64,000 bases of DNA. Origin: Girardinichthys multiradiatus (Eukaryota; Chordata; Actinopteri; Cyprinodontiformes; Goodeidae). The translations under genes and the position numbers were made by a program. This document shows positions 53,160 through 64,000 of the stretch, in pieces. The stretch spans positions 53,499,848 through 53,563,847 of the forward strand of contig NC_061812.1 in assembly GCF_021462225.1 (NCBI RefSeq), read 5' to 3'. Numbering within the stretch: position 1 is the first letter of the stretch; each line of letters begins with the position of its first letter. Under the pieces are notes generated by a model, which saw only the letters and a program-made list of their open reading frames with translations, was not told the DNA's origin and did no database searches.

Positions 53160-54761
53160 CAGGTCCTTCTCAAAATATTAGCATATTGTGATAAAGTTAA
53201 TTATTTTCCATAATGTAATGATGAAAATTTAACATTCATATATTTTAGATTCATTGCACACTAACTGAAATATTTCAGGTCTTTTATTGTCTTAATACGG
53301 ATGATTTTGGCATACAGCTCATGAAAACCCAAAATTCCTATCTCACAAAATTAGCACATCATTAAAAGGGTCTCTAAACGAGCTATGAACCTAATCATCT
53401 GAATCAACGAGTTAACTGTAAACACCTGCAAAAGATTCCTGAGGCCTTTAAAACTCGCAGCCTGGTTCATCACTCAAAACCCCAATCATGGGTAAGACTG
53501 CCGACCTGACTGCTGTCCAGAAGGCCACTATTGACACCCTCAAGCAAGAGGGTAAGACACAGAAAGATATTTCTGAACGAATAGGCTGTTCCCAGAGTGC
53601 TGTATCAAGGCACCTCAGTGGGAAGTCTGTGGGAAGGAAAAAGTGTGGCAGAAAACGCTGCACAACGAGAAGAGGTGACCGGACCCTGAGGAAGATTGTG
53701 GAGAAGGGCCGATTCCAGACCTTGGGGGACCTGCGGAAGCAGTGGACTGAGTCTGGAGTAGAAACATCCAGAGCCACCGTGCACAGGCGTGTGCAGGAAA
53801 TGGGCTACAGGTGCCGCATTCCCCAGGTCAAGCCACTTTTGAACCAGAAACAGCGGCAGAAGCGCCTGACCTGGGCTACAGAGAAGCAGCACTGGACTGT
53901 TGCTCAGTGGTCCAAAGTACTTTTTTCGGATGAAAGCAAATTCTGCATGTCATTCGGAAATCAAGGTGCCAGAGTCTGGAGGAAGACTGGGGAGAAGGAA
54001 ATGCCAGAAGTCCAGTGTCAAGTACCCACAGTCAGTGATGGTCTGGGGTGCCGTGTCAGCTGCTGGTGTTGGTCCACTGTGTTTTATCAAGGGCAGGGTC
54101 AATGCAGCTAGCTATCAGGAGATTTTGGAGCACTTCATGCTTCCATCTGCTGAAAAGCTTTATGGAGATGAAGATTTCATTTTTCAGCACGACCTGGCAC
54201 CTGCTCACAGTGCCAAAACCACTGGTAAATGGTTTACTGACCATGGTATCACTGTGCTCAATTGGCCTGCCAACTCTCCTGACCTGAACCCCATAGAGAA
54301 TCTGTGGGATATTGTGAAGAGAACGTTGAGAGACTCAAGACCCAACACTCTGGATGAGCTAAAGGCCGCTATCGAAGCATCCTGGGCCTCCATAAGACCT
54401 CAGCAGTGCCACAGGCTGGTTGCCTCCATGCCACGCCGCATTGAAGCAGTCATTTCTGCAAAAGGATTCCCAACAAAGTATTGAGTGCATAACTGTACAT
54501 GATTATTTGAAGATTGATGTTTTTTGTATTAAAAACACTTTTCTTTTATTGGTCGGATGAAATATGCTAATTTTGTGAGATAGAAATTTTGGGTTTTCAT
54601 GAGCTGTATGCCAAAATCATCCGTATCAAGACAATAAAAGACCTGAAATATTTTAGTTAGTGTGCAATGAATCTAAAATATATGAATGTTAAATTTTCAT
54701 CATTACATTATGGAAAATAATGAACTTTATCACAATATGCTAATATTTTGAGAAGGACCTG
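53160..54761 (+). mobile_element. Tc1-like transposon, complete ends (1602 bp)
   Basis: TA flanks both ends (53158-53159, 54762-54763). The 197-bp terminal inverted repeats (53160-53356, 54565-54761) start caggtccttctcaaaatatt. It is nearly identical to the copy at 22086-25553. Excision restores the Tx1 frame through YIYC-IFPVKD. Confidence 0.96.
53488..54484 (+). pseudogene. Tc1-like transposase, frameshifted
   Basis: Starts MGKTADLTAVQKATIDTLKQ and keeps both helix-turn-helix motifs and all three catalytic residues: Asp in LFSDESKF, Asp in FQHDLAPAHS and Glu in NPIEN, with 34 residues between the last two. Compared with the other copy it lacks 12 in-frame bases near 53551 and 8 bases near 54009 in the repeated string atgccaaaatgcca. 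The 8-base loss shifts the frame after GEKEMP; the original frame continues as the one at 53900-54484. The end is TGA 54482-54484. Confidence 0.94.
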
Positions 54762-55736
54762 TATATTTCCTGTTAAAGACTCGACAGGGAATACAGTTTT
54801 TGATCCTGAAAGAATAAACAGCACTTTCAGAGATTTCTACCAAGCTTTATACTCACCACTGATGGACCCATCAGATAATGACATTGATCAATTTCTGGAT
54901 AAGGTAACACTTCCTAAATTATCAGATAATCAAGCAATGGCCCTGAAAAAGACTTCCTTCCAGCTACTGTCCCATATCCCTTATTAACGTTGATCTCAAA
55001 ATAATCTGTAAAGCCCTCGCAAAAAGACTAGAAAAGGTAACTCCTCTCATAAAACATCCTGACCAAACTGGTTTTACAAAAGGGAATTATTCATCCACAA
55101 ATTCACACAGATTACTTAATTTAATAGACTATTCCTACAGTAAAAATATTGAGACCAATATATAATCTCTAGATTCAGAAAAAGCATTTGCTAGAGTTAA
55201 CTGGAAATTCTTGTTTGCAACCTTGATTAAATTTGGTTTTGGAAACTCTTTCATAAACTGGTTAAAATATTATACAGTTCCCTGGCAGCATGTATCAGGA
55301 CAAATAACCAAACATCTTCCTGCCTTTACCTTCAGAGGGGCACCAGGTAGTGATGCCCACTTTCCCCCTCACTTGCTATTTTTATTGAACCACTAGCGGC
55401 AGCAGTCAGATATCAAAGGCATAAAATGCATGAATATTGAACATAATATCAGTCTTTATGGAGATGATGTATTACTCTTTCTCCAGCATACGCAAACCTT
55501 TGTCTCCCAGGTAATTGGATTGATAAATTCTTTCTCAAGAATTTCATATTATTCTATAAATTGGTTGAAATCTACAGTTTTTTTCAATTAACTGTTCTTT
55601 CCACAATTCCCTTATTACACTACAGTCGAGGAATATTACATATTTGGGTATTAATGTTTCTCCTAGATTGGCAGAGTTAACAAAACTAAAACACATCCCA
55701 CTTTTAAAATAAGTGGAAGATGATCTTTCTAGATGG
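54762..55736 (+). pseudogene. Tx1/L1-like LINE, reverse transcriptase part
   Basis: Broken frames encode DPERINSTFRDFYQALYSP, LKIICKALAKRLEKV, HPDQTGFTKGNY, SLDSEKAFARVNW, the catalytic LYGDDVLLFLQ (near 55453-55485) and VEDDLSRW at the end. Stops occur near 54985, 55165, 55394 and 55590. The carboxy-terminal part is absent: the frame is cut by an LTR fragment at 55737. Confidence 0.88.
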
Positions 55737-55900
55737 TGTTGGGACCCCAGCCTTGGGTTACAACATTAAAGGCCAGTAAGACCTTTTCTGGAACTTTCAG
55801 AATAAATCGCATTAACCTACTTCCAGCACACCCAGAAACAAGAAGGGAATAACAGCGGACTTCCCGTGAAGTCACTGTTTGAATAAAAACCACGCTTTGC
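55737..55900 (+). mobile_element. LTR fragment (TGTTGGGACC family)
   Basis: Starts TGTTGGGACC directly after ATGG, as the solo LTR at 23179 does, and follows it for about 160 bp (tttctggaac, cgcattaacct, cttccagcacacccag, gcggacttcc). Similarity fades after the gaataaaaacc signal. The rest is lost or replaced by the foldback region. Confidence 0.72.
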
Positions 55901-55973
55901 AACAAACTGAACTCTTACACTTAGATCTCTAGCAGAACTGAAAGAGAGACACATTTTTTAGGCCGATAATAGC

Positions 55974-56709
55974 ATAGCACACATCTCGACACTGAGCCGG
56001 ACGTTTTGATATATATATTGTGGGGGTGCGCGCTACGGTTCGGGCCGCATTAATCTGGACGGAAGAATAATAAATAAATAAATAATAAATAAAGAGTCCA
56101 GTTTAGAGGTGTAGAGTAATAGGTGCCTCCATGCAATGCATGGGGCATTGAATGCATGCCTCCTATGCATTGCTATGGCAGGCCCCAACTAGAAAATTTC
56201 TGGAGAAATTTAGACCGGGTCTGCCTCTTGTTGCGTGCTTCTCAGATCAGAGCCAAATATGTTGTGGGGCTGAGGTACAAAACCAAAGCAACAGAATGGT
56301 ATGCATCACGATTGAGGGTAGAAGGTTAAGATGTCTATCTAGACCTGTTCTTGTTTCACCAGTAATCATGCGTCCTTGCATTGCTTTGGCAGTCGCCAAT
56401 AAATAAAGAGTCCAATTTACAGATGTGAAATAATAGGTGCCACCAGACAATGACATGGGAGTCAGGCCACTCACTGTTCTCCCTTCATTGATATGGCAGG
56501 CCCCAACTAAGGAATGTTGAGGCTTTTATTTTGTAAATATCAGTGAGTGCATTGCATGGAGGGACCTATTACTCTACACCTTTAAACTGGACTCTTTATT
56601 TATTATTTATTTATTTATTATTATTCTGTCCAGATTAATGTGGCCCGAACCGTAGCGTGCACCCCCACAATATATATATCAAAACGCTCGGTCTCGAGAT
56701 GTGTGCTAT
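55974..56709. mobile_element. Foldback element with ~165-bp inverted arms
   Basis: The left arm (about 55974-56143) and the right arm (about 56549-56709, reverse complement) share atagcacacatctcgac, gttttgatatatatattgtg, gggggtgcgcgctacggttc, the aataaataaataataaataa run and gagtccagttt. The central ~400 bp contains a third partial copy of the arm's inner part (56398-56445) and two copies of tatggcaggccccaacta (56172, 56491). There is no coding frame. It could be a nonautonomous DNA transposon. Confidence 0.8.
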
Positions 56710-58617
56710 TACTCTTTTTGGCGTTTCGAGTTACCATGGCGATGTAATTAATGAAAAACCACCCCCCAAAATCCCATAGAAATGAATGGAGTCAGGGGAT
56801 GAAGGAATCCTCAAAATTCACTGTTTTTGAGGCTCTGCTGTATCACCATACTTTCACCTAGAAACACAGTTTAACTTTCAATTTGTAGAGAAATCCGCCG
56901 TCTTTTCAGAAGTGAAAGCGATTTGTTGATAACTGCTACGGTTTCTCTAAAATTAGACTTCAAGCGACACAAAGTTTGTGAGAAAATCCCACTACTACAG
57001 TGGAGATGGCAGTTACTAGAGTGTAGAAAGCGGGGTTTTTTTTAAGGAAAAATTATTTTTAACTCACCGCCATGGCCACAAATTCCGCTCTAAAGTCACC
57101 ATTTTCGGTCAGTTTGTAGGGCCGGGCCTCTGCTTTCACACGATAACTTTAAAATTGTTCTAAGTCTCATAGTTTTCTATCAAAACCCCCTCGATCATCA
57201 AGAGTCAGAAGAATTCTGTATGTAGGCCTTCTCCCATGTATTTTCAATGAGAGTTTGACCTGTAATCCATGAGTGACACCATTTATTTCCATCATCTTAT
57301 TTTATACTGTGAATGACAAAGAGCTGTGAAAATCTCCACGATTGGGGACGAGGGACAGCTGTCGCCCACAGTTCAAAAGAATTTCAAATACCTTGTACGA
57401 GATATTAGACTTTGTTTGGGAGCATGTTCAGGCATTTTTGTCTTTTTCTCCATTTTCCCTCTTTTTTCACCTAGTGTTGTGCCTTTATTATTATATTTTC
57501 AAAAACAAAGGATGAATATTATCGTTCCCCTGTCCGTTCTGATAAAAACGGTCCAAGAATGACATTGATCGCCCCTACGGTTTCAGAGTTATGGCCAGTT
57601 GTTCGGGAGCATGCGCCTCCATGTTATAATGCCTAGACCAGGGGAGACACAGAGAGAGGTGCTGCGTGAGTGAGAAACAGCAGGTGTCAAGTTACACTGA
57701 CGCTCTTTGCTGATTGGCTGATTCCTTCCTCACTGTTCTATTTATAGCTCTGTGTATCTCCTACTGTATATGTCTGGATGTGATTCTGTCTTTCTTTCTG
57801 CCTCTCTTCTCTCTGTGTCTCTCACACACACACACACACACACAGACATGGATTACTATGTTTTTGAGGACTTTACATTGACTTCCCTTCATTGTCTTCA
57901 TTTCTATGGCCTAAACCTGACCTGACCCCTAACCCTTTGAGCATCTTCATAGGAGGCAACTACATGGTGGCCATTTTGTGTGGGGAACTTACACAGCATG
58001 TACAGCTGTTCCAACACACACAACCGTGATTAACCCTAAAGGTCAATTTCTTTCATCAACCTTCCATGGTTACTATTGATTATTTAAAGCTTATAATAAC
58101 ATACACAATGATTTCAGAAGAGCAAACAGGTTCTATATAACTAATAGAAATAACCCAGACCTGAAAGGACAACCATGCTGGATTTTCAAAATAAGACAAT
58201 TTGATTTGAGGGCACAGATCTAGCAGAAAGAACAATCATTCTAAGCGTCTGCATATAAATCTCACACATGCTCACTCACAGGTGCTCGGACACGCACTCA
58301 ACTCTGAAAAACTGCTCCCTCGCACGGCTCATTCTGTTCGCGCTCGAGGCTCTGTCTCTGTCACTTGTATGTAAATGAGCCATGCCACCAGCCAATCACA
58401 GACAGGCCTTTTTCATCCAATCAAAGCAAGCCTTGGAAATAAGAGGCAGAAGTTTCAAAACAGAAAGAGTAATGAAAGACACAAGAGAAGATAAGAAGGT
58501 AAATTTTCGAATTTATTTCAGTATACGAATGTATGTCATTACATACTGTGATTCCTTATTGTCATTTTTATTTTAGGCTATATTTTTACACAATCAACAT
58601 TGACTTCTTTTTCTTGT
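56710..58617. other. Repeat-like non-coding DNA
   Basis: Contains sequences such as 'ccatagaaatgaatggagtc' that look like a dispersed fish repeat, a (CA)n microsatellite (57826-57845) and a segment with tgcatgtaaatgag-like features near 58370. No gene was recognised; the short frames here are without motifs. Confidence 0.4.
57826..57845. repeat. (CA)n microsatellite
   Basis: A short run of ca dinucleotides following a pyrimidine-rich tct/ctg stretch. Confidence 0.9.
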
Positions 58618-58682
58618 ATTTTTGAGGGCAGTTGGCAAACAATTTTAAGGTGCAATACCGCCACCTTCTAGATTGGAATATG
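58618..58682 (+). repeat. Recurring ~80-bp module, copy 3
   Basis: gttggcaaacaattttaagg, then tgcaataccgccaccttcta. It matches the modules at 130-235 and 4338-4425 and lies upstream of the integrase-like gene. Confidence 0.45.
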
Positions 58683-59200
58683 GATCAGACGCTATAATGC
58701 CATTATGTTCTTTTCAACATACCTATTCTTTTAAAGAAACTACAAATGTTAACAATAATAATCTAATAATAATCTTAATATCTAGTTTAACTATACTTTT
58801 AACCTTAGTTTTACTTATTTCCACATTTTTGGCAGCACTTTTAGCAAAACTGTCAATCAACACTGACTCAACTAACTCAACTATAAGTCGAAGCTCACCA
58901 TCACTCCAGCTATGTTGTCTGCATCACGTGCACATGTATGTATTTTTTACATATATTTTTATAGCTTTTACAAATTTGTTTTTCTCCTCAGCTAATGTAT
59001 TCTTTACTGAAGGCTGCTATTATTCTCTGGCCTTAAGTTGTTAACGTAACAACAGTTTGTCAAAAGATCAATCATAAGATCTATGATTTGTTGGTTTTGA
59101 TATCATTCGTTGTTATTAAAATTCTGTTTGTCAAGAGTTCGTCGTCTTTACTAATATCAGTTCTTTCTCTTACCACCAGGATATACTGAGACGACAGCTT

Positions 59201-62159
59201 ATGGAGGGACTTCTTGCAAGACTGCAATCAGCATTAAGTCAACAGCCACTTAATTTAGATTATTTGGAGTTTTTGACTCATCATGAGTCAATCATGTTTG
59301 CCTCTTTCTCTGAGCAAATTGGTGGAGTGTCTGATATCTTAGAAGCCCTCCAAAATCTTCATAATCTAGTTCAGTGTGAGATATTGGCCAATTCAATGAG
59401 TTGTGTGTATTATGAAACAGAATTCAGTCCAGGCTCCTCTCGTCCAAGAATTTCAATTGATAAAGATACACTGGAGAGATTGTTAGACACACATCTAAGA
59501 GGTTCCCTGCATAGCTAAATGCCTTGGAGTCTCGAAAGAAAAGTTTATCGCAGAATGCAAGAATTTAACTTGTCAGTGAGAGGACCATATAGTACAATGA
59601 CTGACCAGGAGCTTGACCAGGTCATTTCGTCTATCAAATGCCAAATGTTGGCTACCGAATGGTTCAAGGACATTAGCTGTCTATGGGTCTCCGTATTCAG
59701 TGGTGGAGGATGAGGGCTTCAATGCACCGTGTTGATGCTGCAGGTATCTTCTCATGCATCGCAGAACTAGGATGTGTTATGTGAAGAAGCTATTATGTGC
59801 GAGGCCCTCTCTCCCTGCTCCACATCGACACTAACCACAAACTAATAAGGTAAATTATCATGCTTCAATAAATGTCTACTACAGGTTACATTTTAGAAGA
59901 TTTGTCCAGTTTTGAAGTGATTTCAGATGAGCTATTCAAATAAACCTTTATAACAAATATCATCTGAAGGCACAAGAAAAAATCAGCATGTCATTACTGA
60001 TTGATACACAATGAATCAAATTTAAAGCAATACAGACATATAGACAAATTAGATTTAATGAAAGACTGTCCAATCTGATCATAAATGTATTTCAAGACGT
60101 CATTGTTCAGATTTTAATGCCAAATTGTCAGAAGGGATCTAAGGATGGTCTTCAAGTTATCTATTGGTTAATGTTAGTGTTTTCAATTTTTAAAATTCTC
60201 TAATGAAAAACAGTATCTTGTCAATATCAATGTAAAAATTGATAATGACAAAGGTTTTATAATTAACAACAAATTTGTTAGTTAATCTTTAAGAGAACTT
60301 GTATATTACCATGCAAAACTATTCTTAGGTAAACTTAACTGTAGTAAATACAAAAAAAAAAATGTTTCCCCTCCTTTAACAGGTATAACATCATGATCTT
60401 TGGTGGAGTGGATGGCTACTCTAGGAAGGTGATTTTCTACTTTGAAATGTACAATGTTTAATGTGTTAATGTGTAATTTTTGAATTCACTATTCACATTA
60501 ACATCTTCAATGTTTGATAGAGCATGTTGCCTTTATCTGTTACTGTGGAGACAGACAGACATGAAATGAAGAAAGGAAATTATAGAATTACATGTAGCAA
60601 ATTATGGTGCAGGAATCCAATCAACACCTGTTAACAACTTAACAGTTTTTGCCCACTGAGGTGCACCCTAACCACTAGAGTACTGTACAGACTTCATGGT
60701 TTTGATTAACTAAAACAATTACATTTTGCAAAAATAACAAATAGCTACAAAGCACATACATCATGAGATGTACATCTCAATCAACATCACAAGCTCCCAG
60801 CTAATCTAACTTTTTAATTATCATGTTCTCTTGCAGATCTTATATTTGGATGCAGCAACAGATAACAGACCAAAGACAGCATTTTTATTCTTTCACAAAG
60901 CAACCCAGCTTTATGGGTTACCATCTAGGTATTTCCCCCTGGTTTATAGAGTTAATTTTTTTACAGTGAATATTTTTCACCTGCAGTTATTCTGACGGAA
61001 TGGCATTAAAATATATTCAAATTTTAGAGTTCGGGCGGATCAGGGAGTTGAGAACGTGGACATTGCACGTTTTATGTTTTGCGAATGGGGAACAGGGAGA
61101 GCAAGCTTCATTTCTGGAAAGAGTGTTCATAATCAGAGGTAAGATTCATTTTTGACATTTTTAAAATTCACAAGAGAACATATTTGTAGTATAGAATTTA
61201 CTTTTGACTATTTAAAAGAGAACACAATGCCAAACAAATTCCTGAATTCAATTTGTAATTAGAGTTGAACGACTTTGGAGAGATGTCTGGGTTGCTGTTA
61301 CCAGCAAGTACCATAATGTTCTACATTCTCTGGAGGAGGATGGTCTGCTTGACATTTCTGATGTCATTTAGCTATTTGGTGTGCACTACACATCTTTGTC
61401 CCACGACTGCAGGCAGACCTTGAAATCTTTATGAGAGGATGGAATAACCATCCTCTACTGACTGAGGAAGGATTGAGTCCTGAACAGCCGTGGTCTTTGG
61501 GGCATCTCCAAGATCTAGATGAGGGGGAGAGACTTGAGGTAAATGACAGTTGCATAAAATCAGTTCAAAAAGATATGTTGGTTAAAAAAAAACGGAAAAA
61601 GCTGACGTCAGGTAATTTGTATGGTGAGTATACCTTAGATGTGATTAATAGACAATTTATTTATCTATTGCAATATGTCTGCACCAATTTGTCTTTTCAT
61701 TTTTTGGGTGATATGTCAGATTATTTCTTTATGTAAAATAAATTTTTTTGAATTAGATGTTGATTGTGGTGAGTGTATGTAACATATCCAAACAGACAGC
61801 TGTTAACACCAAAGATAAAACATGTAAACATCACAATAGTTGCCCTTTTTGTATTTTTATTTATTTAAACAATACACAGACAACCGACAGAACAATTATG
61901 AGTACAGTTTTCACCATTTTAAATAATGTTTCTGTGTTTGGGCTTTAAGGACCTCCGGTACCCAGGGATTGACTGGGAGAGTGCTGTGCTCCATGACAAC
62001 AACTGTGCGGTTGTGGTCCCTGAGGTTGAGTGCCCACTGGATGAGGACACACTGGGAGAACTTCAGAGAACCATCTTTCCACTAATTTATTCTGAACAAC
62101 ATGGCCGAGACTTGTACATTGAATACCACACATGGTGTCAAAACAACATTTCACAATGA
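59201..62159 (+). pseudogene. DD34E integrase-like transposase (IS3EU/rve type), multi-exon, decayed
   Basis: Exon blocks: 59201-about 59850, 60383-60429, 60838-60931, 61028-61139, 61264-about 61540 and 61949-62159, most with clean AG/GT borders. They encode an amino-terminal helical region and HTH (KVYRRMQEFNLSVRGPYSTM), RASMHRVDAAGI, then the catalytic core: [35 protein letters not shown] and SVHNQRVERLWRDV. The second Asp and the Glu are 34 residues apart. The end has YPGIDWESA, VVPEVECPLDE and GRDLYIEYHTW. The family catalyses cut-and-paste or integrase-type strand transfer. Frameshifts near 59510 and 59680, TGA near 59791, TAG near 61369 and a shift near 61410 make it a pseudogene. It converges on the HECT-like gene at 63142. 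Confidence 0.82.
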
Positions 62160-63141
62160 ACACACTGTTAAACTCTCATTGGGCCAACATTTAAGTAAGA
62201 TCCATCAGTTTAATCAGAACAGAACTGTGAAAATTAAGGTCTACTAGGGCAGGGGTGTCCAAAGTCAGTCCTGAAGGGCTGGTATCCTACATCTTTTAGT
62301 TCTCTCCCTGGTTCAACATACCCAGATCAAATGATGGCACATTAGCAGACCTCTGCAGAATTTGATTTGCTGAGGAGGTGGTTACTACCAGGTCGTTGAA
62401 CCAAGAAGAGAACTAAAACATGCAGGATACCTGCTCTGTGATGACGGACTTTGGATACTCCTGATCTAGGGGATACTTGGATTCCCTGTTGATCTGAAAA
62501 GGTCACACCACTTACAAAGACACATATTTAATGTCACTTTTATTTCCAATGAGAGAAGAAGAATTATTAACTTGGGGAAAATAATCTTCTTAAAGTCTAA
62601 AATTAGTTTGGAAGCCATTTTAAAATGTATGCAATAGAGTTTCTGTATTTTTAGCTCATTCTGTCCATTAAAACAAAACTGCAATAAAATAAATTATTTT
62701 GTGACTAGAGTTTTATAATCAGCAATGGATGAATTAATTAATACAAGATGTATACTCGGCAAAAAACAAAATCTTACCAAGTATTTTTGGTCTAGTTTCC
62801 AGTGCAAATATCTTACTACAAAACTTAAGTAACTTATCAGCAAGATATAGTAGCTTGTTTTAAGACAATAATTGCTTAATATTGATGGCAGCTTCTTTCA
62901 GTTATAACAAGGCATTTTTCCCATGTTAACAGTGAAATCTGCCAGTGGAACTAGTACTTTTTCATCAGTATGTAAGGAATTACTGACTCAAAACAAGCTG
63001 CTATATTTTGCTGATAAGTTAGTTATAAGTTAGTTTTGTCTTATTTAAGGTGTACCGAGATATTTACACAGGAAACTAGACAAAAATACATGGTAAGATT
63101 CAGTTTTTGCAGTGTATTGCTTCCACAAAGGAACAACAAGT
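62160..63141. other. Spacer between convergent genes, no gene
   Basis: AT-rich DNA between the stop codons of the integrase-like and HECT-like genes. No palindrome or other repeat is obvious. Confidence 0.5.
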
Positions 63142-63625
63142 TTAAATTCTGTGCAATCCACGCCCATATTGAAGGGCTTCTGTCATGGTCTTTCTAAAGT
63201 CAGAGTAAGTGGTCAGATGTACCGGAAAAGTGACTGTACAAGTACATGCACTCACTACTGGATAACAAGTTGAGTGATCCCCTAGACGCTCCCAGCACTC
63301 ACGGTCAAACTTCAATGTTATTTTGAAATGTTGCTTTTCATTAGGAAGAATGGGAATGTGGGCTTGTCCTGTCATCCACTGAAGCACATCCTCAACAGCA
63401 AGGGACTCCGACACTTCAGCTGTTGCACTTGCCATTTCTCCATCTATGAAAAGAATGCATTAAAACAATTTGTTTGAAGCAATCCAGTCTTTTAATCTTT
63501 GAGTTTTTATCTAATAAGGTATATGTTTAATTAAAGAAATCATTTAAATCATACTTTATTCATGTGATGTTTAATATTGTACCTGATATTTCGACCTCCT
63601 CCAAGAAATCTTGCAGAAAGTTCAT
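63142..63625 (-). CDS. HECT C-lobe-like protein, transposon partner (partial)
   Basis: Two minus-strand exons join in phase: 63593-63625 (from an ATG, MNFLQDFLEEVEIS, donor gtacaa) and 63142-63443 (acceptor ttcatag). The second encodes SLAVEDVLQWMTGQAHIPIL, a basic-hydrophobic strand and STCYPVVSACTCTVTFPVHL, ending RGLHRI and a stop. The V-EDVL-x-WMTG and cysteine-plus-LPVHL pattern matches the shortened HECT C-lobe of fish transposon-associated proteins. The preceding N-lobe is absent, so either upstream exons lie past the window or this is a remnant. No stop interrupts the two exons. Ubiquitin-ligase activity is not demonstrated by a lone C-lobe. Confidence 0.55.
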
Positions 63626-64000
63626 AATCTTCCTTTCAGTTCTCTCTCAGGATGTTCCCTTTTCACTGTATTGTGGGTGGCAATTCATCATGATGAAGTC
63701 GGCATCAGGCTTATGAGTGAAGGGATGTTTGCAAAGAATTAGCAAAGACATGATTAAAAATACATTAAGAGATGGTCTGTTAGAGTAAAGCAAGAAACAC
63801 TAATACTAGTTACTTTGGTTATCATTCCTGGAACAAACGGAGGTCGGCAACCTCAGCATTTGCAGTCATCTGGTTTACCAGAAAGAGTTCCATGTCTTTT
63901 CTGAGTTGCTGCAGCATTGGAATTAGTCTTGTTGTGGAATGCAAAACAATAGCACTTGTGGGAAAAAAACAAAAAAACAAAAGTAACCAAAAGAAGAATG
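63626..64000. other. No gene recognised at window edge
   Basis: Sequence upstream of the HECT-like Met. Further exons of that gene or the transposon end may lie here or beyond, but none is recognised. Confidence 0.4.

Noticed and set aside
58673..59044. 123-codon frame with hydrophobic segments
   Set aside because: Low-complexity, AT-rich, no signal or family motif; it overlaps repeat DNA.
62466..62684. 72-codon minus frame
   Set aside because: No motif; it lies in the spacer between two convergent transposon genes.
1..64000. tRNA, rRNA, CRISPR or bacterial operon features
   Set aside because: No cloverleaf, rRNA core or regularly spaced repeat array was seen; the content is vertebrate.

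Overview
The window is vertebrate DNA that looks like a teleost, probably a spiny-rayed (acanthopterygian) fish. It has intron-split genes with GT-AG borders and no bacterial-style operons. Its repeats are those typical of such genomes: Rex3/RTE-like, Rex1-like, L2 (Maui-like), CR1-like and Tx1/L1-like LINEs, Tc1-like DD34E transposons with long inverted repeats, Ty3/Gypsy chromoviruses, hAT-type miniature elements and solo LTRs. One ordinary host gene is visible. Five exons (11371-11523, 10740-10933, 6286-6365, 6060-6197, 5771-5940, minus strand) join in frame and encode the central part of a SERINC (serine incorporator) membrane protein. Its first and last exons are not seen.

Layout. 1-5.7 kb: decayed transposon-borne genes (HECT-like on plus, integrase-like on minus) in or beside a SERINC intron. 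5.7-11.5 kb: SERINC exons; a Rex3/RTE-like LINE (8366-10703, with target duplication) sits 24 bp from a splice donor. 12-17.3 kb: a 5'-truncated L2 on minus split by a solo LTR (14159-14944), then Rex1-like and Rex3-like 3' ends. 17967-18410: a hAT-type miniature element with a perfect 8-bp target duplication. 19.9-28.9 kb: an L2 on plus split by a Tc1-like transposon (22086-25553), itself split by a solo LTR (23179-25020), and by another LTR (26819-28327). 29285-32598: a deleted Gypsy chromovirus.

33.2-55.7 kb is best read as one Tx1/L1-like LINE repeatedly invaded. It holds a Rex3/RTE-like LINE with a 5' inversion, a 16-kb DNA transposon (36468-52517), a Tc1-like transposon (53160-54761) and an LTR fragment (55737 onward). 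The 16-kb transposon has 30-bp terminal inverted repeats (26/30 identical) and a 4-bp ATAT duplication. It carries a multi-exon pseudogene for a protein with a D-N-x-T/S-G-Q-N-K motif, interrupted by a CR1-like LINE. It also contains an LTR retroelement (41557-52155) that in turn holds a nearly full-length CR1-like LINE with an uninterrupted 946-codon frame. Nesting reaches four levels.

56-64 kb: a 736-bp foldback element, unassigned repeat-like DNA, then a six-exon DD34E integrase-like pseudogene (plus) converging on a HECT-like gene (minus). The same pairing, in mirror orientation, occurs at the left edge, which suggests a two-gene transposon family. No tRNA, rRNA, CRISPR or bacterial-type features were found.
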